A DNA stretch of 64,000 nucleotides, from contig FNUU01000001.1 of the NCBI GenBank assembly GCA_900108205.1, positions 296,673 through 360,672 of the forward strand. The letters are read 5' to 3'. The first letter of the stretch is position 1. The number at the start of each line of letters is the position of its first letter. Origin of the DNA: Eubacterium ruminantium. Its GTDB lineage: Bacteria > Bacillota > Clostridia > Lachnospirales > Lachnospiraceae. Under the pieces are notes generated by a model, which saw nothing but the letters and a program-made list of their open reading frames with translations, was not told the DNA's origin and made no database searches. This document shows, piece after piece, positions 1-9,110 of the stretch. A program made the translations under genes and the position numbers.

Positions 1-35
1 TACAGTGTCATTTCCGTCCTGATATATTTTCATAA

Positions 36-647
36 CTATTCTACATTATCCATTGCAAGCATATCGCTGTGAAGGTAGTCTCTGTAGGACTGGAGCCGTC
101 CCTCAAATGTTGTTTCAAGAAGTTCGCAGGTCCTGAAATCATCCGGTATAACTCTCGCCGATCCCTTATCAAAGAGATTGATACCACTCATCTTAAGCAC
201 CTTGTCCACAAATTCCGAGCAGAAGCATTTATATTTGCGCGAAAATCCAAGGTGGAAATAAATAGAAAGTACACCCAGATAATTATATTTGTATTTTTCT
301 CTGTTACTCTTAAATACTTCTATTGATGCTTTGACATCCTGATACTGCTGTTCGGTCAAACGAAGCCTCATGACCTTGCATCTGGTTTCAGTGTCTCTTC
401 CGAAAATTCCGCTGTTAATATCTTCATCAATAAAGCCACAGCGAAACGGATTATTTACCTTCTTTCTGGCAAAGCTATACAGTTCATCCAGCTCTTCATC
501 AAGGGCAATAGAAACATGCACATACGGCATCCTCTTAAAAAAATGAATAACTCTGGAAGGAACCGTTTCGGTTCTTGTCAAAAGTATATATACAGATTTC
601 TTTTCCTTTTTCTGTTTTTTATCTTTTTTTCCTTTTTTACTGCTCAT
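36..647 (-). CDS. Permuted papain-fold (NlpC/P60-like, YiiX type) hypothetical protein
   Basis: 203-residue protein with a very Lys-rich start (residues 3-17) and no signal peptide or membrane segment, so probably cytosolic. Two motifs suggest a circularly permuted papain/NlpC-P60 fold: an early His in PYVHVSIAL (His44) and a late Cys in CFCSEFVDKVL (Cys143). That order, His before Cys, is the mark of the YiiX/YaeF-like branch. Members act as cysteine hydrolases on peptides, amides or lipids; the substrate here cannot be told. It is the last gene of the minus-strand run, 40 bp after glnS. No good ribosome-binding site precedes the ATG; an in-frame stop lies just upstream, so the start is fixed within a few codons. 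The fold assignment is inference from motifs. Confidence 0.7.
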   Translation of the reverse strand: MSSKKGKKDKKQKKEKKSVYILLTRTETVPSRVIHFFKRMPYVHVSIALDEELDELYSFARKKVNNPFRCGFIDEDINSGIFGRDTETRCKVMRLRLTEQQYQDVKASIEVFKSNREKYKYNYLGVLSIYFHLGFSRKYKCFCSEFVDKVLKMSGINLFDKGSARVIPDDFRTCELLETTFEGRLQSYRDYLHSDMLAMDNVE

Positions 648-687
648 GAATGATCACTTGGCCCCTCAGCAAAAAATCTAAATAAAT

Positions 688-2352
688 CTATAACGCAGGT
701 TTGTAAGAACTTTTGAGTGAAACAATACGGTTAAATACAGGATTTTCAGGCGTTGAATCCTTGCTGTCCACCGTGAAATATCCATTTCTGATGAACTGGA
801 AGGATTCTCCGACTGCAGCATCCTTCAGACCTGCCTCAAGGTAGGCATCATTTATAACCGTACGGGAATTAGGATTGAAATTGATGCTTCCGTCATCATT
901 CAACTTGCCTTTTTCTTCATCCACAAGATTTTCATAAAGTCTGACTGTGCACTTAAATGCATCAGCTGCATTTACCCAGTGAATGGTTCCCTTAACCTTT
1001 CTTCCTTCAAAACCGCTTCCGGATCTTGTCTCCGGATCATATGTACAATGAATGGTGGTTATATTACCATTTTCATCCTTATCAAATCCGGTGCATTTTA
1101 CAAAATATGCGCCCTTAAGACGAACTTCATTTCCCGGGAAGAGTCTGAAATATTTCTTTGGCGGTTCCTCCATAAAGTCTTCTCTCTCAATATAGAGTTC
1201 CCTTGAAAATGAAACCTTACGTGTTGTATTTTCATCCGCATCAGGATTATTTTCAATATCAAAATATTCTGTCTGTCCTTCCGGATAATTATCAATAACA
1301 AGCTTAACCGGATCAAGCACTGCCATCATACGAGGAACCTTTGTCTTAAGATCTTCTCTTATAACATACTCAAGCATTGCATAATCAACCGAAGCCTGGC
1401 TCTTGCTCACACCAATAAGCTCCATAAACTTCTTAAGAGCCTCAGGAGTAAATCCTCTTCTTCTGAGCGCAGCTATTGTAACAAGTCTTGGATCATCCCA
1501 TCCATCAACAACATTATCTTCCACAAGCTTCTTGATATATCTCTTACCTGTGATAACATTTGTAAGATAAAGCTTTGCAAATTCAATCTGCTTTGGAGGA
1601 TTTTCAAATTCAAGTTCACGAACAACCCAGTCATAAAGAGGTCTGTGATCTTCAAATTCAAGAGTACATATAGAATGTGTAACACCTTCTATAGCATCCT
1701 CTATAGGATGAGCAAAGTCGTACATCGGATAAATGCACCACTTGTCTCCGGTATTGTGATGAGTCATTCTGGCAATTCTGTAGATAACAGGATCTCTCAT
1801 ATTGATGTTTGGAGAATTCATGTCGATCTTTGCACGAAGCACCTTGGATCCATCAGCAAATTCACCGTTCTTCATAGCTTCAAAAAGCTTCAGGTTTTCC
1901 TCAACACTTCTGTTTCTGTAAGGGCTGTCTTTACCCGGTTCTGTAAGAGTACCTCTGTACTCTCTTATCTCATCTGCAGAAAGGTCGCATACATATGCCT
2001 TTCCCTTCTTTATAAGCTTAACAGCACCTTCATACATCTGATCAAAATAGTCTGATGCAAAGAATACCTCTTTCCTGAAATCAGCTCCGAGCCACTCTAC
2101 ATCCTTAACTATAGAATCAACAAATTCAGTTTTTTCCTTTGTAGGGTTTGTATCATCAAATCTGAGATTGAACTTACCCTTATATTTTTCAGCAAGGCCA
2201 TAATTAAGAAGTATGGACTTTGCATGGCCGATATGCAAATATCCGTTTGGCTCCGGTGGAAAACGTGTAACGATCTTTGTTACCTTTCCCTCTTCGAGGT
2301 CTTTATCTATGATCTGTTCTATAAAATTCTTTGAAATAACTGCTTCTTCCAT
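688..2352 (-). CDS. glnS: Glutamine--tRNA ligase
   Basis: Class I aminoacyl-tRNA synthetase that charges tRNA-Gln with glutamine. The HIGH motif appears as [12 protein letters not shown] and the class I fold and C-terminal beta-barrel anticodon-binding region follow; about 554 residues, the usual size for bacterial GlnRS. Having GlnRS means this organism need not rely only on the GatCAB transamidation route for Gln-tRNA. Two starts are possible. The outer ATG (2364) overlaps the stop of the upstream cohesin gene as TAATG, but the inner ATG at 2352 is preceded by GGAGG with a 5-nt spacer, so I use 2352. It is transcribed with the cohesin gene upstream (11-bp gap) and the papain-like gene downstream. 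Confidence 0.96.
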   Translation of the reverse strand: MEEAVISKNFIEQIIDKDLEEGKVTKIVTRFPPEPNGYLHIGHAKSILLNYGLAEKYKGKFNLRFDDTNPTKEKTEFVDSIVKDVEWLGADFRKEVFFASDYFDQMYEGAVKLIKKGKAYVCDLSADEIREYRGTLTEPGKDSPYRNRSVEENLKLFEAMKNGEFADGSKVLRAKIDMNSPNINMRDPVIYRIARMTHHNTGDKWCIYPMYDFAHPIEDAIEGVTHSICTLEFEDHRPLYDWVVRELEFENPPKQIEFAKLYLTNVITGKRYIKKLVEDNVVDGWDDPRLVTIAALRRRGFTPEALKKFMELIGVSKSQASVDYAMLEYVIREDLKTKVPRMMAVLDPVKLVIDNYPEGQTEYFDIENNPDADENTTRKVSFSRELYIEREDFMEEPPKKYFRLFPGNEVRLKGAYFVKCTGFDKDENGNITTIHCTYDPETRSGSGFEGRKVKGTIHWVNAADAFKCTVRLYENLVDEEKGKLNDDGSINFNPNSRTVINDAYLEAGLKDAAVGESFQFIRNGYFTVDSKDSTPENPVFNRIVSLKSSYKPAL

Positions 2353-2363
2353 TATGTCCTCCA

Positions 2364-5024
2364 TTAGTCATCAGAATCCTTCGATGGAAATACTATATCC
2401 TCATCCTGCGAACTTGTCAAATCCTTCGTTACTGTTTCTGATTCCTGAATGCTCTTTTTTATATTTGCAAAAGCTGCAGCAGCGGCATTTAAGGTACTGT
2501 TTTCGTCATTTATCTGAGTACAAACCTCGGAAATGTCGGTTGTCTCAACCTCAGGATCAACCTCTGCCTGCTTTTCGATATTCATTTTCTTATAATCTTC
2601 CTCATCTACCACATCAAAGGCCGAATCTATACCATATGGTCTTGTTTTCATAGCCTCTTCTTTAGTAGATATTTCATCTGCAGGAGGAACATTGACGTTA
2701 CTATTGTTATCGATGGCGTCTTCAAGAGTAATACCGATGGTATCATCCGGTTTTCCTGTTTTTGTATCCTTCTTATCAAACCTTGAAAATACCGATTCAT
2801 CTTCAGCTGCAGAAGATATTATCACTCCGCCGACAGGGACATCCTCTTCATATTCCTCCGGCTGCTCTTCCATATAGTCATCATCAAATTCATTTTCGTC
2901 TGAATACTGTGATTCATCAGTATAAGATGAATTATTATCGTCTGATTCCATATATTCAGTTGCCTCTTCAGAATACTGTAACTCAGTTTCATCCCCTGCA
3001 TATTGTTCGTCAGAATACTCATTTACATACTCTGCGTCCGCATCGGCTGATGCATATTCTACACCATCACCCTCTGCATACTGTACTTCTGCAGCTTCTT
3101 CAGCATACTGAGCCTCAGAATCATCTTCATAACTTCCCTCAGCATACTCTGCAGACGTATCATATTCTTCAGCATTCTCCTCTGCATACTCTGCAGCTTC
3201 TTCAGTATATTCTGCTTCGGTACCGTCCTCAGCATACTGAACCTCAGCATCAGCTTCAGTATACTCTGCAGCTGTTTCGCCTTCCGGCTCACTATACTCT
3301 GCATTATCTCCGGTGTATTCTGTATAAGGGTCCTCATTCTCAGGATCAGCATAATACTCTTCCTGATTTGTATTTTCTTCAGGTACAGCCGCTTCATTCA
3401 GAGCCTTCTCATATTCTTCAACGTTATCCTCATCAAATTCAAGCTCTTCGGCAACCGTTCTTCTTCTCATTTTTTTATTTAATTTTTTAGTAAGACTGCT
3501 GGTCTTAACAACCAGAACAATAGCAACTATACATACTGCTATAAACATAGCTGCAAGAATAAGAAGCATGATCTTCAGATTCTTCTTGGAGAAAAATCCT
3601 TTATCCGGAGCAGTTACCGTCTTCTCCACAACAATGGTTTTAACCTCTGTCGATGGCTCCTCTGTATTTTCAGTAGAAGCTTCTGTTGTTGCCTCCGTAA
3701 CCGTAAGGTCGACATACCTCATAAAGCTCTTATCTGTTGTGTCATAGAGGAACCAGTCCTCCTCACCGTTTACACTTGAAGCATATACCAGATAAAATTT
3801 GGAATCCTTCTCAGAGCAGTATGCACTCACATCATTTTCACCTATCTTAAGCTTTGCAGGAGTGAATCCCTTTGGTACTTCCTCCGTCTCAGGCTTTGTG
3901 AGTATTACATATCTTGCACTGTCAGCCTTATATTCGTAATATCTGCTGAGCAGCTCACCCTTTTTGTCAGCTGAAGTTCCGTTCTTATCGATCAGATACC
4001 ACGCCTGAACATAATCTTCATCTTCAAGACAAATGATACTGAGCGCTTTATTGTTATTTGTATATCCCTTAAGCTTATGGTTCTTATAAGTTACTTCAGA
4101 AGCTGTAAAGCCTTCAGGCACTTCGATATTAATACTTTCCTCGATAAGATCAAATTTCTTACCATCAATCTCAAACTTTAATTCTTCTTCCTCACCAACG
4201 GTTACATATATTGTATATGTCCTGTAAGCGCCGTTCTCAGCCGTAACAACAACCTGAACAGTATTTTCACCTTTTGAAAGAGAACTGTTACCTGAAACAT
4301 AGTACTCTGCTTTTTCATCAGAAAGAACAACCACTACATCTACACTGGTCGCATCCTCAGGAAGCTTTAATGAATATGTTGTCTGGTCAGATGAAAATTC
4401 AGGATAAAGGTCGCCTGAACCAACCTTTAAGCTAAGCAGACTGCAGTCATCTGAAAGATCTTCCTTTTCTGTACTCTTTTCCTCTGTTGTCTCCGAAGAC
4501 TTTTCCTCTGTCTTTTCCTCTGTTGTCTCTTCCTCTGTTGTCTCAGTGGTTTCTTCAGTGGTTTCAGAAGTTTCTTCAGTAGTCTCTTCTGTGGTTTCAT
4601 TTGGATCAGAAATATCAATTGATGCTCCCTGATCATCTACACTTACCATCTCACCTTCCATATTATAAGCTTCAGTATATGTAGATACATAAGCAACACC
4701 ACTTGCAATAGCTCTGAAAGTGATCTCCCCGCTTCCGGAAGTTCCCGATATGTTCATGGTTGTACCTGAACCGAAGCTGTTGGATGAAAACTCCAGCAGG
4801 CTGCTGTCATAATTCAAAACAACGTCAGCCGAGAAAAACTCACTGCTTTCAGCATATACATAAACAGTAACATAATCTCCGATTTCAACAGAACTAGAAG
4901 ATAAGGAGATTGACATATAAATACCTGCCGCATTAACTTTCTTACCTCCCATGCCAAGCATTATACTCAGCATTATCATAAATGTACATAAAAGTGAAAT
5001 TACTTTTTTCAGATTCCTTTTCAT
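2364..5024 (-). CDS. Membrane-anchored cohesin-domain surface protein with Tyr/Glu-rich cytoplasmic tail
   Basis: 886 residues. Order of parts: signal peptide (about 1-32, ending VNAAG); a cohesin-like beta-sandwich (about 33-140, with [14 protein letters not shown], the typical cohesin strand pattern); a Thr/Glu-rich linker (145-195); a cadherin-like beta-sandwich domain (196-278, ending [11 protein letters not shown]); an unassigned extracellular part (285-430); a second TTE-type linker; one transmembrane segment (about 480-508) followed by Lys/Arg residues, which places the C-terminus inside the cell; and a 375-residue acidic tail full of EYAE/QYAE-type repeats. The gene directly follows a dockerin-tagged glucosaminidase (76-bp gap), so the likely role is to hold that enzyme at the membrane surface. 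The role of the tail is unknown. RBS GAGGAATA precedes the ATG. Confidence 0.85.
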   Translation of the reverse strand: MKRNLKKVISLLCTFMIMLSIMLGMGGKKVNAAGIYMSISLSSSSVEIGDYVTVYVYAESSEFFSADVVLNYDSSLLEFSSNSFGSGTTMNISGTSGSGEITFRAIASGVAYVSTYTEAYNMEGEMVSVDDQGASIDISDPNETTEETTEETSETTEETTETTEEETTEEKTEEKSSETTEEKSTEKEDLSDDCSLLSLKVGSGDLYPEFSSDQTTYSLKLPEDATSVDVVVVLSDEKAEYYVSGNSSLSKGENTVQVVVTAENGAYRTYTIYVTVGEEEELKFEIDGKKFDLIEESINIEVPEGFTASEVTYKNHKLKGYTNNNKALSIICLEDEDYVQAWYLIDKNGTSADKKGELLSRYYEYKADSARYVILTKPETEEVPKGFTPAKLKIGENDVSAYCSEKDSKFYLVYASSVNGEEDWFLYDTTDKSFMRYVDLTVTEATTEASTENTEEPSTEVKTIVVEKTVTAPDKGFFSKKNLKIMLLILAAMFIAVCIVAIVLVVKTSSLTKKLNKKMRRRTVAEELEFDEDNVEEYEKALNEAAVPEENTNQEEYYADPENEDPYTEYTGDNAEYSEPEGETAAEYTEADAEVQYAEDGTEAEYTEEAAEYAEENAEEYDTSAEYAEGSYEDDSEAQYAEEAAEVQYAEGDGVEYASADADAEYVNEYSDEQYAGDETELQYSEEATEYMESDDNNSSYTDESQYSDENEFDDDYMEEQPEEYEEDVPVGGVIISSAAEDESVFSRFDKKDTKTGKPDDTIGITLEDAIDNNSNVNVPPADEISTKEEAMKTRPYGIDSAFDVVDEEDYKKMNIEKQAEVDPEVETTDISEVCTQINDENSTLNAAAAAFANIKKSIQESETVTKDLTSSQDEDIVFPSKDSDD

Positions 5025-5100
5025 TATTCCTCTGTCCTTTAATTTTATTTATCTTTTATAACTCTGCATATAATACCATAGGGATGTTATTCCCGCCGGA

Positions 5101-6768
5101 TTACCACTCAATCTTCTGAAGTCCTACTATATGTCTCTGAACGAAGATAATATCCAGAGCATTTACTTTTCCGTCACTGTTTATATCGCCCAGAACCTTT
5201 CTCTCTTCCGTAAGTTCATCAAGCCCGACAATTATCCTCTGGATATAAATGATATCCAGCGCATTTATCTTACCATCTCCGGAAAGATCACCCTTGTGAG
5301 GATTTTCAGGTTCTTCCGTCGGATCTTCGGTAGGATCATCCGTGTCCTCAGTTGATTCCTCTTCGGTATCTTCAGTAGATTCTTCTTCGGAAGATTTTCC
5401 CTTTTTTACTATCTTAAGCTTATAAAGCCTTGTATTACCATTTTCCGCTTTTACAACAAGCTTAATGATATTTGATACCTTCGGAAGATCAACCCATCCG
5501 TCTCCGGATACTGTAGCTTCGGAATTAACTGTTTCTGTTTCAATATAAACGCTGTCTGTATCCTTCGGAACCTGAACTGTATATATCTGCTCAGAGCCCT
5601 CAAATTCCGGATCAAGATCATAATACTTTCCATTTTCTGTAGAAACCGTGATGTCCTTAAGCCAGTTATTCGGATTTCCACTGTCTTCCGGTTTTTCAAC
5701 AGCCTCTGCCGGCATGTTTTTATAAACCGGAATCTTGAATACTATTGACGAATCCAGAAGATTATTATCAGCATATGCATAATACTGTGAATTGGCTTCA
5801 CTTGCAGGTGCCTGAATATTACTCATATACTGATTATAAAACAGATAATAATCATTTGTTACGTTGAATTTTTGTGTATAGATCGTATCCTGTCCCTGAC
5901 TTATGAAGGATTCTGCAATATATTCGGTACCACCTAATATTGATTTATAAACCGAATCCCATGGTCTTCCGTAGGAGCCTTCACCAGCGGCATATCTGAG
6001 TCCATTTAAAACTGCATTTCCATCAGGCGAATCATATGCCCCTATATTGAAGAAATTAAAGATGCCCGGATATGATGATGAATTACCAAGAGCGGCAACT
6101 CCCGGCTCAGAACCCATTTCCTGACGGATTCTAGATGCGATATGATATGCGCTGACCCCATGAGTCTTGGCAGCCTGCATCATTATCTGGGAATACTTTT
6201 TGCTGGATCCTTCAGGTTTGGTTTTATACATAAAGGTTCCATTCAGAATTGCTTCAATACCGTTTGTATTCTGAAATCCTTCCTGATATGATAACGCTTC
6301 AAAAGCAAAAACATATTCTTCATAAAGATATGTTCTCGGATCCATATAATATGCAAGGATCTCATCAGATGCGGCATACCATACATAACCATCATAAGAA
6401 TAATATGTATCCGTTTCCCAATCATACCCTACATCCGTTGATCTCCAGTTGTAATGTGGATAATAATAAGAACCATATATAAGATTCTTGACATCTCCGG
6501 GCTTGTTTCTCTCATTTTCCATGAGATAATCCCAGGAAATACCTGTATGAACCGCTTTAAATACCCATGCCGGATGCTCCTCGTGCATTTCCCTCAGATA
6601 CGGCTTATAGCTTTCCGGGAATCCCTCACTCTCAAGATATTCTTCAAAATCAGTTTTATCATAGCCTCGTGCAGCCTCTGCCTTATCCGTGCCATCTGCC
6701 CTCGGAGCAAAAAGGCAAGTCAAAATAAAGCTTAATGCCATACTAAAGGCAATCATTCTTTTTTTCAT
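5101..6768 (-). CDS. Secreted GH73-type N-acetylglucosaminidase with cadherin-like and dockerin domains
   Basis: 555 residues. Signal peptide at 1-30. The central region (about 170-320) looks like a LytD/GH73 endo-beta-N-acetylglucosaminidase: SRIRQEMGSEPG carries the probable catalytic Glu, followed by FNFFNIGAYDS. Such enzymes cut the GlcNAc-MurNAc bond of peptidoglycan. Residues about 370-460 form a cadherin-like beta-sandwich like the one in the next gene. A Glu/Thr/Asp linker leads to a type I dockerin (492-555) with two calcium loops, DLSGDGKINALD and DINSDGKVNALD, each followed by an IIxxQRxIVGL helix. The dockerin should bind a cohesin, and the only cohesin in sight is encoded immediately downstream. 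Probably an autolysin tethered for cell separation or wall turnover. Confidence 0.88.
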   Translation of the reverse strand: MKKRMIAFSMALSFILTCLFAPRADGTDKAEAARGYDKTDFEEYLESEGFPESYKPYLREMHEEHPAWVFKAVHTGISWDYLMENERNKPGDVKNLIYGSYYYPHYNWRSTDVGYDWETDTYYSYDGYVWYAASDEILAYYMDPRTYLYEEYVFAFEALSYQEGFQNTNGIEAILNGTFMYKTKPEGSSKKYSQIMMQAAKTHGVSAYHIASRIRQEMGSEPGVAALGNSSSYPGIFNFFNIGAYDSPDGNAVLNGLRYAAGEGSYGRPWDSVYKSILGGTEYIAESFISQGQDTIYTQKFNVTNDYYLFYNQYMSNIQAPASEANSQYYAYADNNLLDSSIVFKIPVYKNMPAEAVEKPEDSGNPNNWLKDITVSTENGKYYDLDPEFEGSEQIYTVQVPKDTDSVYIETETVNSEATVSGDGWVDLPKVSNIIKLVVKAENGNTRLYKLKIVKKGKSSEEESTEDTEEESTEDTDDPTEDPTEEPENPHKGDLSGDGKINALDIIYIQRIIVGLDELTEERKVLGDINSDGKVNALDIIFVQRHIVGLQKIEW

Positions 6769-6824
6769 ATGAACAGCCTTTCACAAACACAACAAAAAAA
6801 CCTAAAAAAGCTACAGTTAAGCTA

Positions 6825-6853
6825 ATATTAGCATATTACTTATTTGTTCACAA
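6825..6853 (-). promoter_or_regulatory. Probable sigma-A promoter of the glucosaminidase/cohesin/glnS run
   Basis: Reading the minus strand, TTGTGA (-35) is followed after 17 nt by TAATAT (-10). It lies 57 bp before the glucosaminidase ATG. No other promoter-like pair is obvious between this point and the gene. Confidence 0.5.
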
Positions 6854-6989
6854 TATTTGATTGACATAAAATTCTGATTTTTTTCTTAATATTTGTATGT
6901 TTTTATTGTTTTTGAAATGAAATAACACAAAATATACTATTTTTAATAATTATGCAGAGATATTATGTGGACAAACCAGTTTCATCTTT

Positions 6990-7092
6990 CCACCATCTCG
7001 TGATGAGATTACTCGATGATGGATATTCGCCAAATGCCAGCAGACAAATACATGAACCCATCACTTTATGTGACTTTGTCATCCGGTGATGG
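6990..7092. other. Two similar hairpins in an otherwise empty intergenic stretch
   Basis: The gap between the glucosaminidase promoter and the tRNA-Thr terminator (about 6854-7130) has no credible gene. It holds two hairpins. One (7058-7092) has arms CCATCAC/GTGATGG plus an inner TGAC/GTCA. The other (6990-7022) pairs CCATCATCG with CGAGATGGTGG. On the minus strand both open with CCATCA. A possible plus-strand -10 (TATACT, near 6936) lies before them. This could be a small RNA gene or a pair of protein-binding sites; neither strand nor role can be settled. Confidence 0.35.
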
Positions 7093-7130
7093 ATGCATAT
7101 ATTCTCTCAGTCGCCCGACTCATTATCTAA

Positions 7131-7167
7131 ACAAAGAAAGCCGCAGAGAACATGTATTCTCTACGGC
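7131..7167 (-). terminator. Rho-independent terminator of tRNA-Thr
   Basis: Stem GCCG-x-AGAGAA (7140-7150) pairs with TTCTCT-x-CGGC (7157-7167) around a 6-nt loop. On the minus strand it is followed by CTTTCTTTGT. It begins a few bases past the tRNA 3' end. Confidence 0.75.
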
Positions 7168-7171
7168 TATA

Positions 7172-7244
7172 AGCTATTAACGGGAATCGAACCCGTGACC
7201 TCAACATTACCGATGTTGCGCTCTACCGACTGAGCTATAATAGC
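7172..7244 (-). tRNA. tRNA-Thr (GGT anticodon)
   Basis: Complete cloverleaf on the minus strand. Acceptor GCTATTA pairs fully with TAATAGC; D-stem GCTC/GAGC; anticodon stem CAACA/TGTTG; T-stem ACGGG/CCCGT around TTCGAAT. The 3' CCA is not encoded. The anticodon loop is TCGGTAA, so the anticodon is GGT (Thr), but position 33, nearly always U, is C (plus-strand base 7212). Transcribed alone from its own promoter. Confidence 0.92.
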
Positions 7245-7259
7245 AAATTCAACTTCTAA

Positions 7260-7288
7260 ATAATAATAAATCTTTGATTCTTTGTCAA
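7260..7288 (-). promoter_or_regulatory. Promoter of tRNA-Thr
   Basis: TTGACA (7283-7288 on the complement), 17-nt spacer, TATTAT (7260-7265). The -10 ends 15 bp before the tRNA 5' end, a normal distance for a short stable-RNA transcript. Confidence 0.8.
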
Positions 7289-7322
7289 CCACAATTTAAA
7301 AAACAATATTTTCGTTATTCAG

Positions 7323-7363
7323 AAAAACGCATCGGACAACCTTTAGCTGTACGATGCGTTTTT
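7323..7363. terminator. Bidirectional terminator after the sigH operon
   Basis: Perfect 12-bp inverted repeat AAAAACGCATCG / CGATGCGTTTTT (7323-7334 with 7352-7363). A/T runs on both sides let it work in both directions. It lies 40 bp after the stop of the zinc-ribbon gene, closing the cysS-sigH run. Confidence 0.85.
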
Positions 7364-7403
7364 GAATTTATATTATATTGTCAATCAAACCGATAAACCG
7401 CTT

Positions 7404-8501
7404 TTAACGCTCCTTGTTAAGAATGGTACATACTATTCCACCGCAGGAAGCAAGGAACATTACCAAAACTCCGAATCCTGCCATTGAGAAGAAATGACTT
7501 GAAACAATCATAAGCCATAACATTGAAGCAAGAACCGCTCCACAGCCAATGAAGCTTATGATCTTTTTACCAAGGTAGGTGCCTGCTAAAAGTGCAAGTC
7601 CGCCAAGAATGATCACATATGGAAGAATCAGAAGCGGAACTCTTCCCCAAAGAATAAGATGACCTGTACCAAAGGCCTCTTCGAAAATGCTGTCATCATA
7701 TTCGATAAAACTTCCAATCTCTTTAGTAAGCATTGCCTTAAGTCTTGGTATCATTGCTTCTCCCTGTTTAAACTCAGCCCTGAGCAATTCCATGGTAATC
7801 TTGTTCTGTGCACCGAGAGCCTTACTGATAGTTCCGCTGAGCTTACTTAGTTCAAAAAGATTGAAACCAACAGCAGCCTTAGCTGTTATATCACTATTAA
7901 GTATTCTGCTTACATCATCTATATCATCAAAATCATACCAGTCATAGATACTGCTGTTTGAATAATTATCCGATGCAAATCCGGTTGTTCCCACAAACTT
8001 TGTTGATGCCTTAGCATGTATTGATGCAAAATTTAAAAACGGAGAAATGATGATCAGAATCGCAGCGATCACGGAAAGAATCTGCATAAATCCGAGCTTT
8101 TTACTGATTATTCCTTTAAATCCTTTTGTATAGCCTGCTCCCGGATACGGAACGCCCGGTCCGTTCATAACAGCCTGTCCGCCCATATATGCTCCCATCT
8201 GCTGCATATACTGCTGATTATACTGAGCATTTGGCTGCTGATATCCCTGCTGAACATACTGCTGATTATACTGGTAATTCTGTTGTGGATAACCATATTG
8301 CTGGCTGTACTGTGGATAGCCTTGAGAATACTGCTGATTCAAAGCAGCCCCCTGCTGTACACCCTGATTGACAGCTCCCGGCGTTGCCTGATTAAAGTTT
8401 CTCGCAGCTGCAGGATTAACTGTCTCCTGTTTCTTTCCGCAGGCCGCGCAGAATTTTGCTCCATCCGCGAGCTCTTTACCGCAATAAATACACTTACCCA
8501 T
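7404..8501 (-). CDS. Zinc-ribbon membrane protein with Gln/Tyr-rich low-complexity segment
   Basis: 365 residues, function unknown. N-terminal zinc ribbon with Cys4, Cys7, Cys18 and Cys21 (CIYCG...CAACG). Residues about 35-115 are a low-complexity Gln/Tyr/Asn/Gly/Pro tract (QQY, GYPQ repeats). Then come about four hydrophobic segments (one near 138-160, the rest in the last 100 residues) flanking a region with TTGFASDNYS that is probably outside the membrane. Only 4 bp separate it from sigH, so it is cotranscribed and perhaps translationally coupled. The layout resembles the protein at 13465-15837, whose zinc ribbon has the same Cys spacing. The N-terminal half should be cytosolic. Confidence 0.8.
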   Translation of the reverse strand: MGKCIYCGKELADGAKFCAACGKKQETVNPAAARNFNQATPGAVNQGVQQGAALNQQYSQGYPQYSQQYGYPQQNYQYNQQYVQQGYQQPNAQYNQQYMQQMGAYMGGQAVMNGPGVPYPGAGYTKGFKGIISKKLGFMQILSVIAAILIIISPFLNFASIHAKASTKFVGTTGFASDNYSNSSIYDWYDFDDIDDVSRILNSDITAKAAVGFNLFELSKLSGTISKALGAQNKITMELLRAEFKQGEAMIPRLKAMLTKEIGSFIEYDDSIFEEAFGTGHLILWGRVPLLILPYVIILGGLALLAGTYLGKKIISFIGCGAVLASMLWLMIVSSHFFSMAGFGVLVMFLASCGGIVCTILNKER

Positions 8502-8505
8502 AAAA

Positions 8506-9108
8506 TCACTCTCCCTTGTTTATATTTTTCAGCTTTGACCGTATACGTGTCAGAGCATTATTAACTGATTTTTCATTCTTACCGGTTTCCAGTGATATTT
8601 CTGAATATGAAAGACCTTTGAGATACAGATTAAGTATTTTTTTCTCAAGAGGACTGAGTTTCTTTTCAATCTCCTTATATATCTCATTTCTCTTTTCTTC
8701 AGCAATGACTATATTTTCCGGATTATCGAGTTTTTCATCACCGCCCATGACATCAGAAAAAGCCACTCCATCTCCATCCTCAGAATTAAATGATATATAA
8801 GTATTGAGCGGCGAATGCTTTTTTCTATTGTATGTCGTAATAGCCGTCCTAACCTGTCTTCTGACACAGATCGTAGCAAATGTACTGAACACAGCATATT
8901 TCTCAGGATCATATCCCCTGATTGCCTTGACAAGTCCGATCATACCCTCCTGCAGAAGATCATCACTGTCTGCGCCAACAATAAAAAGGAATCTGATCTC
9001 CTTCCTGACAAGCCTGCTGTATTTTTTCATAAGATATTCTTCTGCACCTGCATCAGTTTTAGAAGCTGTAATCAGTTCTTCATCCGTCATAACGGAATAA
9101 TCATTCAT
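8506..9108 (-). CDS. sigH: RNA polymerase sigma factor SigH (Spo0H type)
   Basis: 200 residues with sigma-70 region 2 (DDLLQEGMIGLVKAIRGYDP, then FSTFATICVRRQVR for -10 binding) and region 4 (LSPLEKKILNLYLKGLSYSE with a helix-turn-helix). Sequence and context match SigH, which in Bacilli and Clostridia drives early stationary-phase and competence/sporulation genes. Gene order cysS-mrnC-rlmB-sigH is the conserved Firmicute one, though the yacP (NYN nuclease) gene usually between rlmB and sigH is absent. The RBS GGGGAAA overlaps the rlmB stop codon, implying translational coupling. Whether this organism sporulates cannot be told from the window. Confidence 0.93.
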   Translation of the reverse strand: MNDYSVMTDEELITASKTDAGAEEYLMKKYSRLVRKEIRFLFIVGADSDDLLQEGMIGLVKAIRGYDPEKYAVFSTFATICVRRQVRTAITTYNRKKHSPLNTYISFNSEDGDGVAFSDVMGGDEKLDNPENIVIAEEKRNEIYKEIEKKLSPLEKKILNLYLKGLSYSEISLETGKNEKSVNNALTRIRSKLKNINKGE

Positions 9109-9110
9109 TT

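Noticed and set aside
6990..7092. c-di-GMP riboswitch before the glucosaminidase
   Set aside because: No match to the GEMM core, and the hairpins lie upstream of the predicted promoter.
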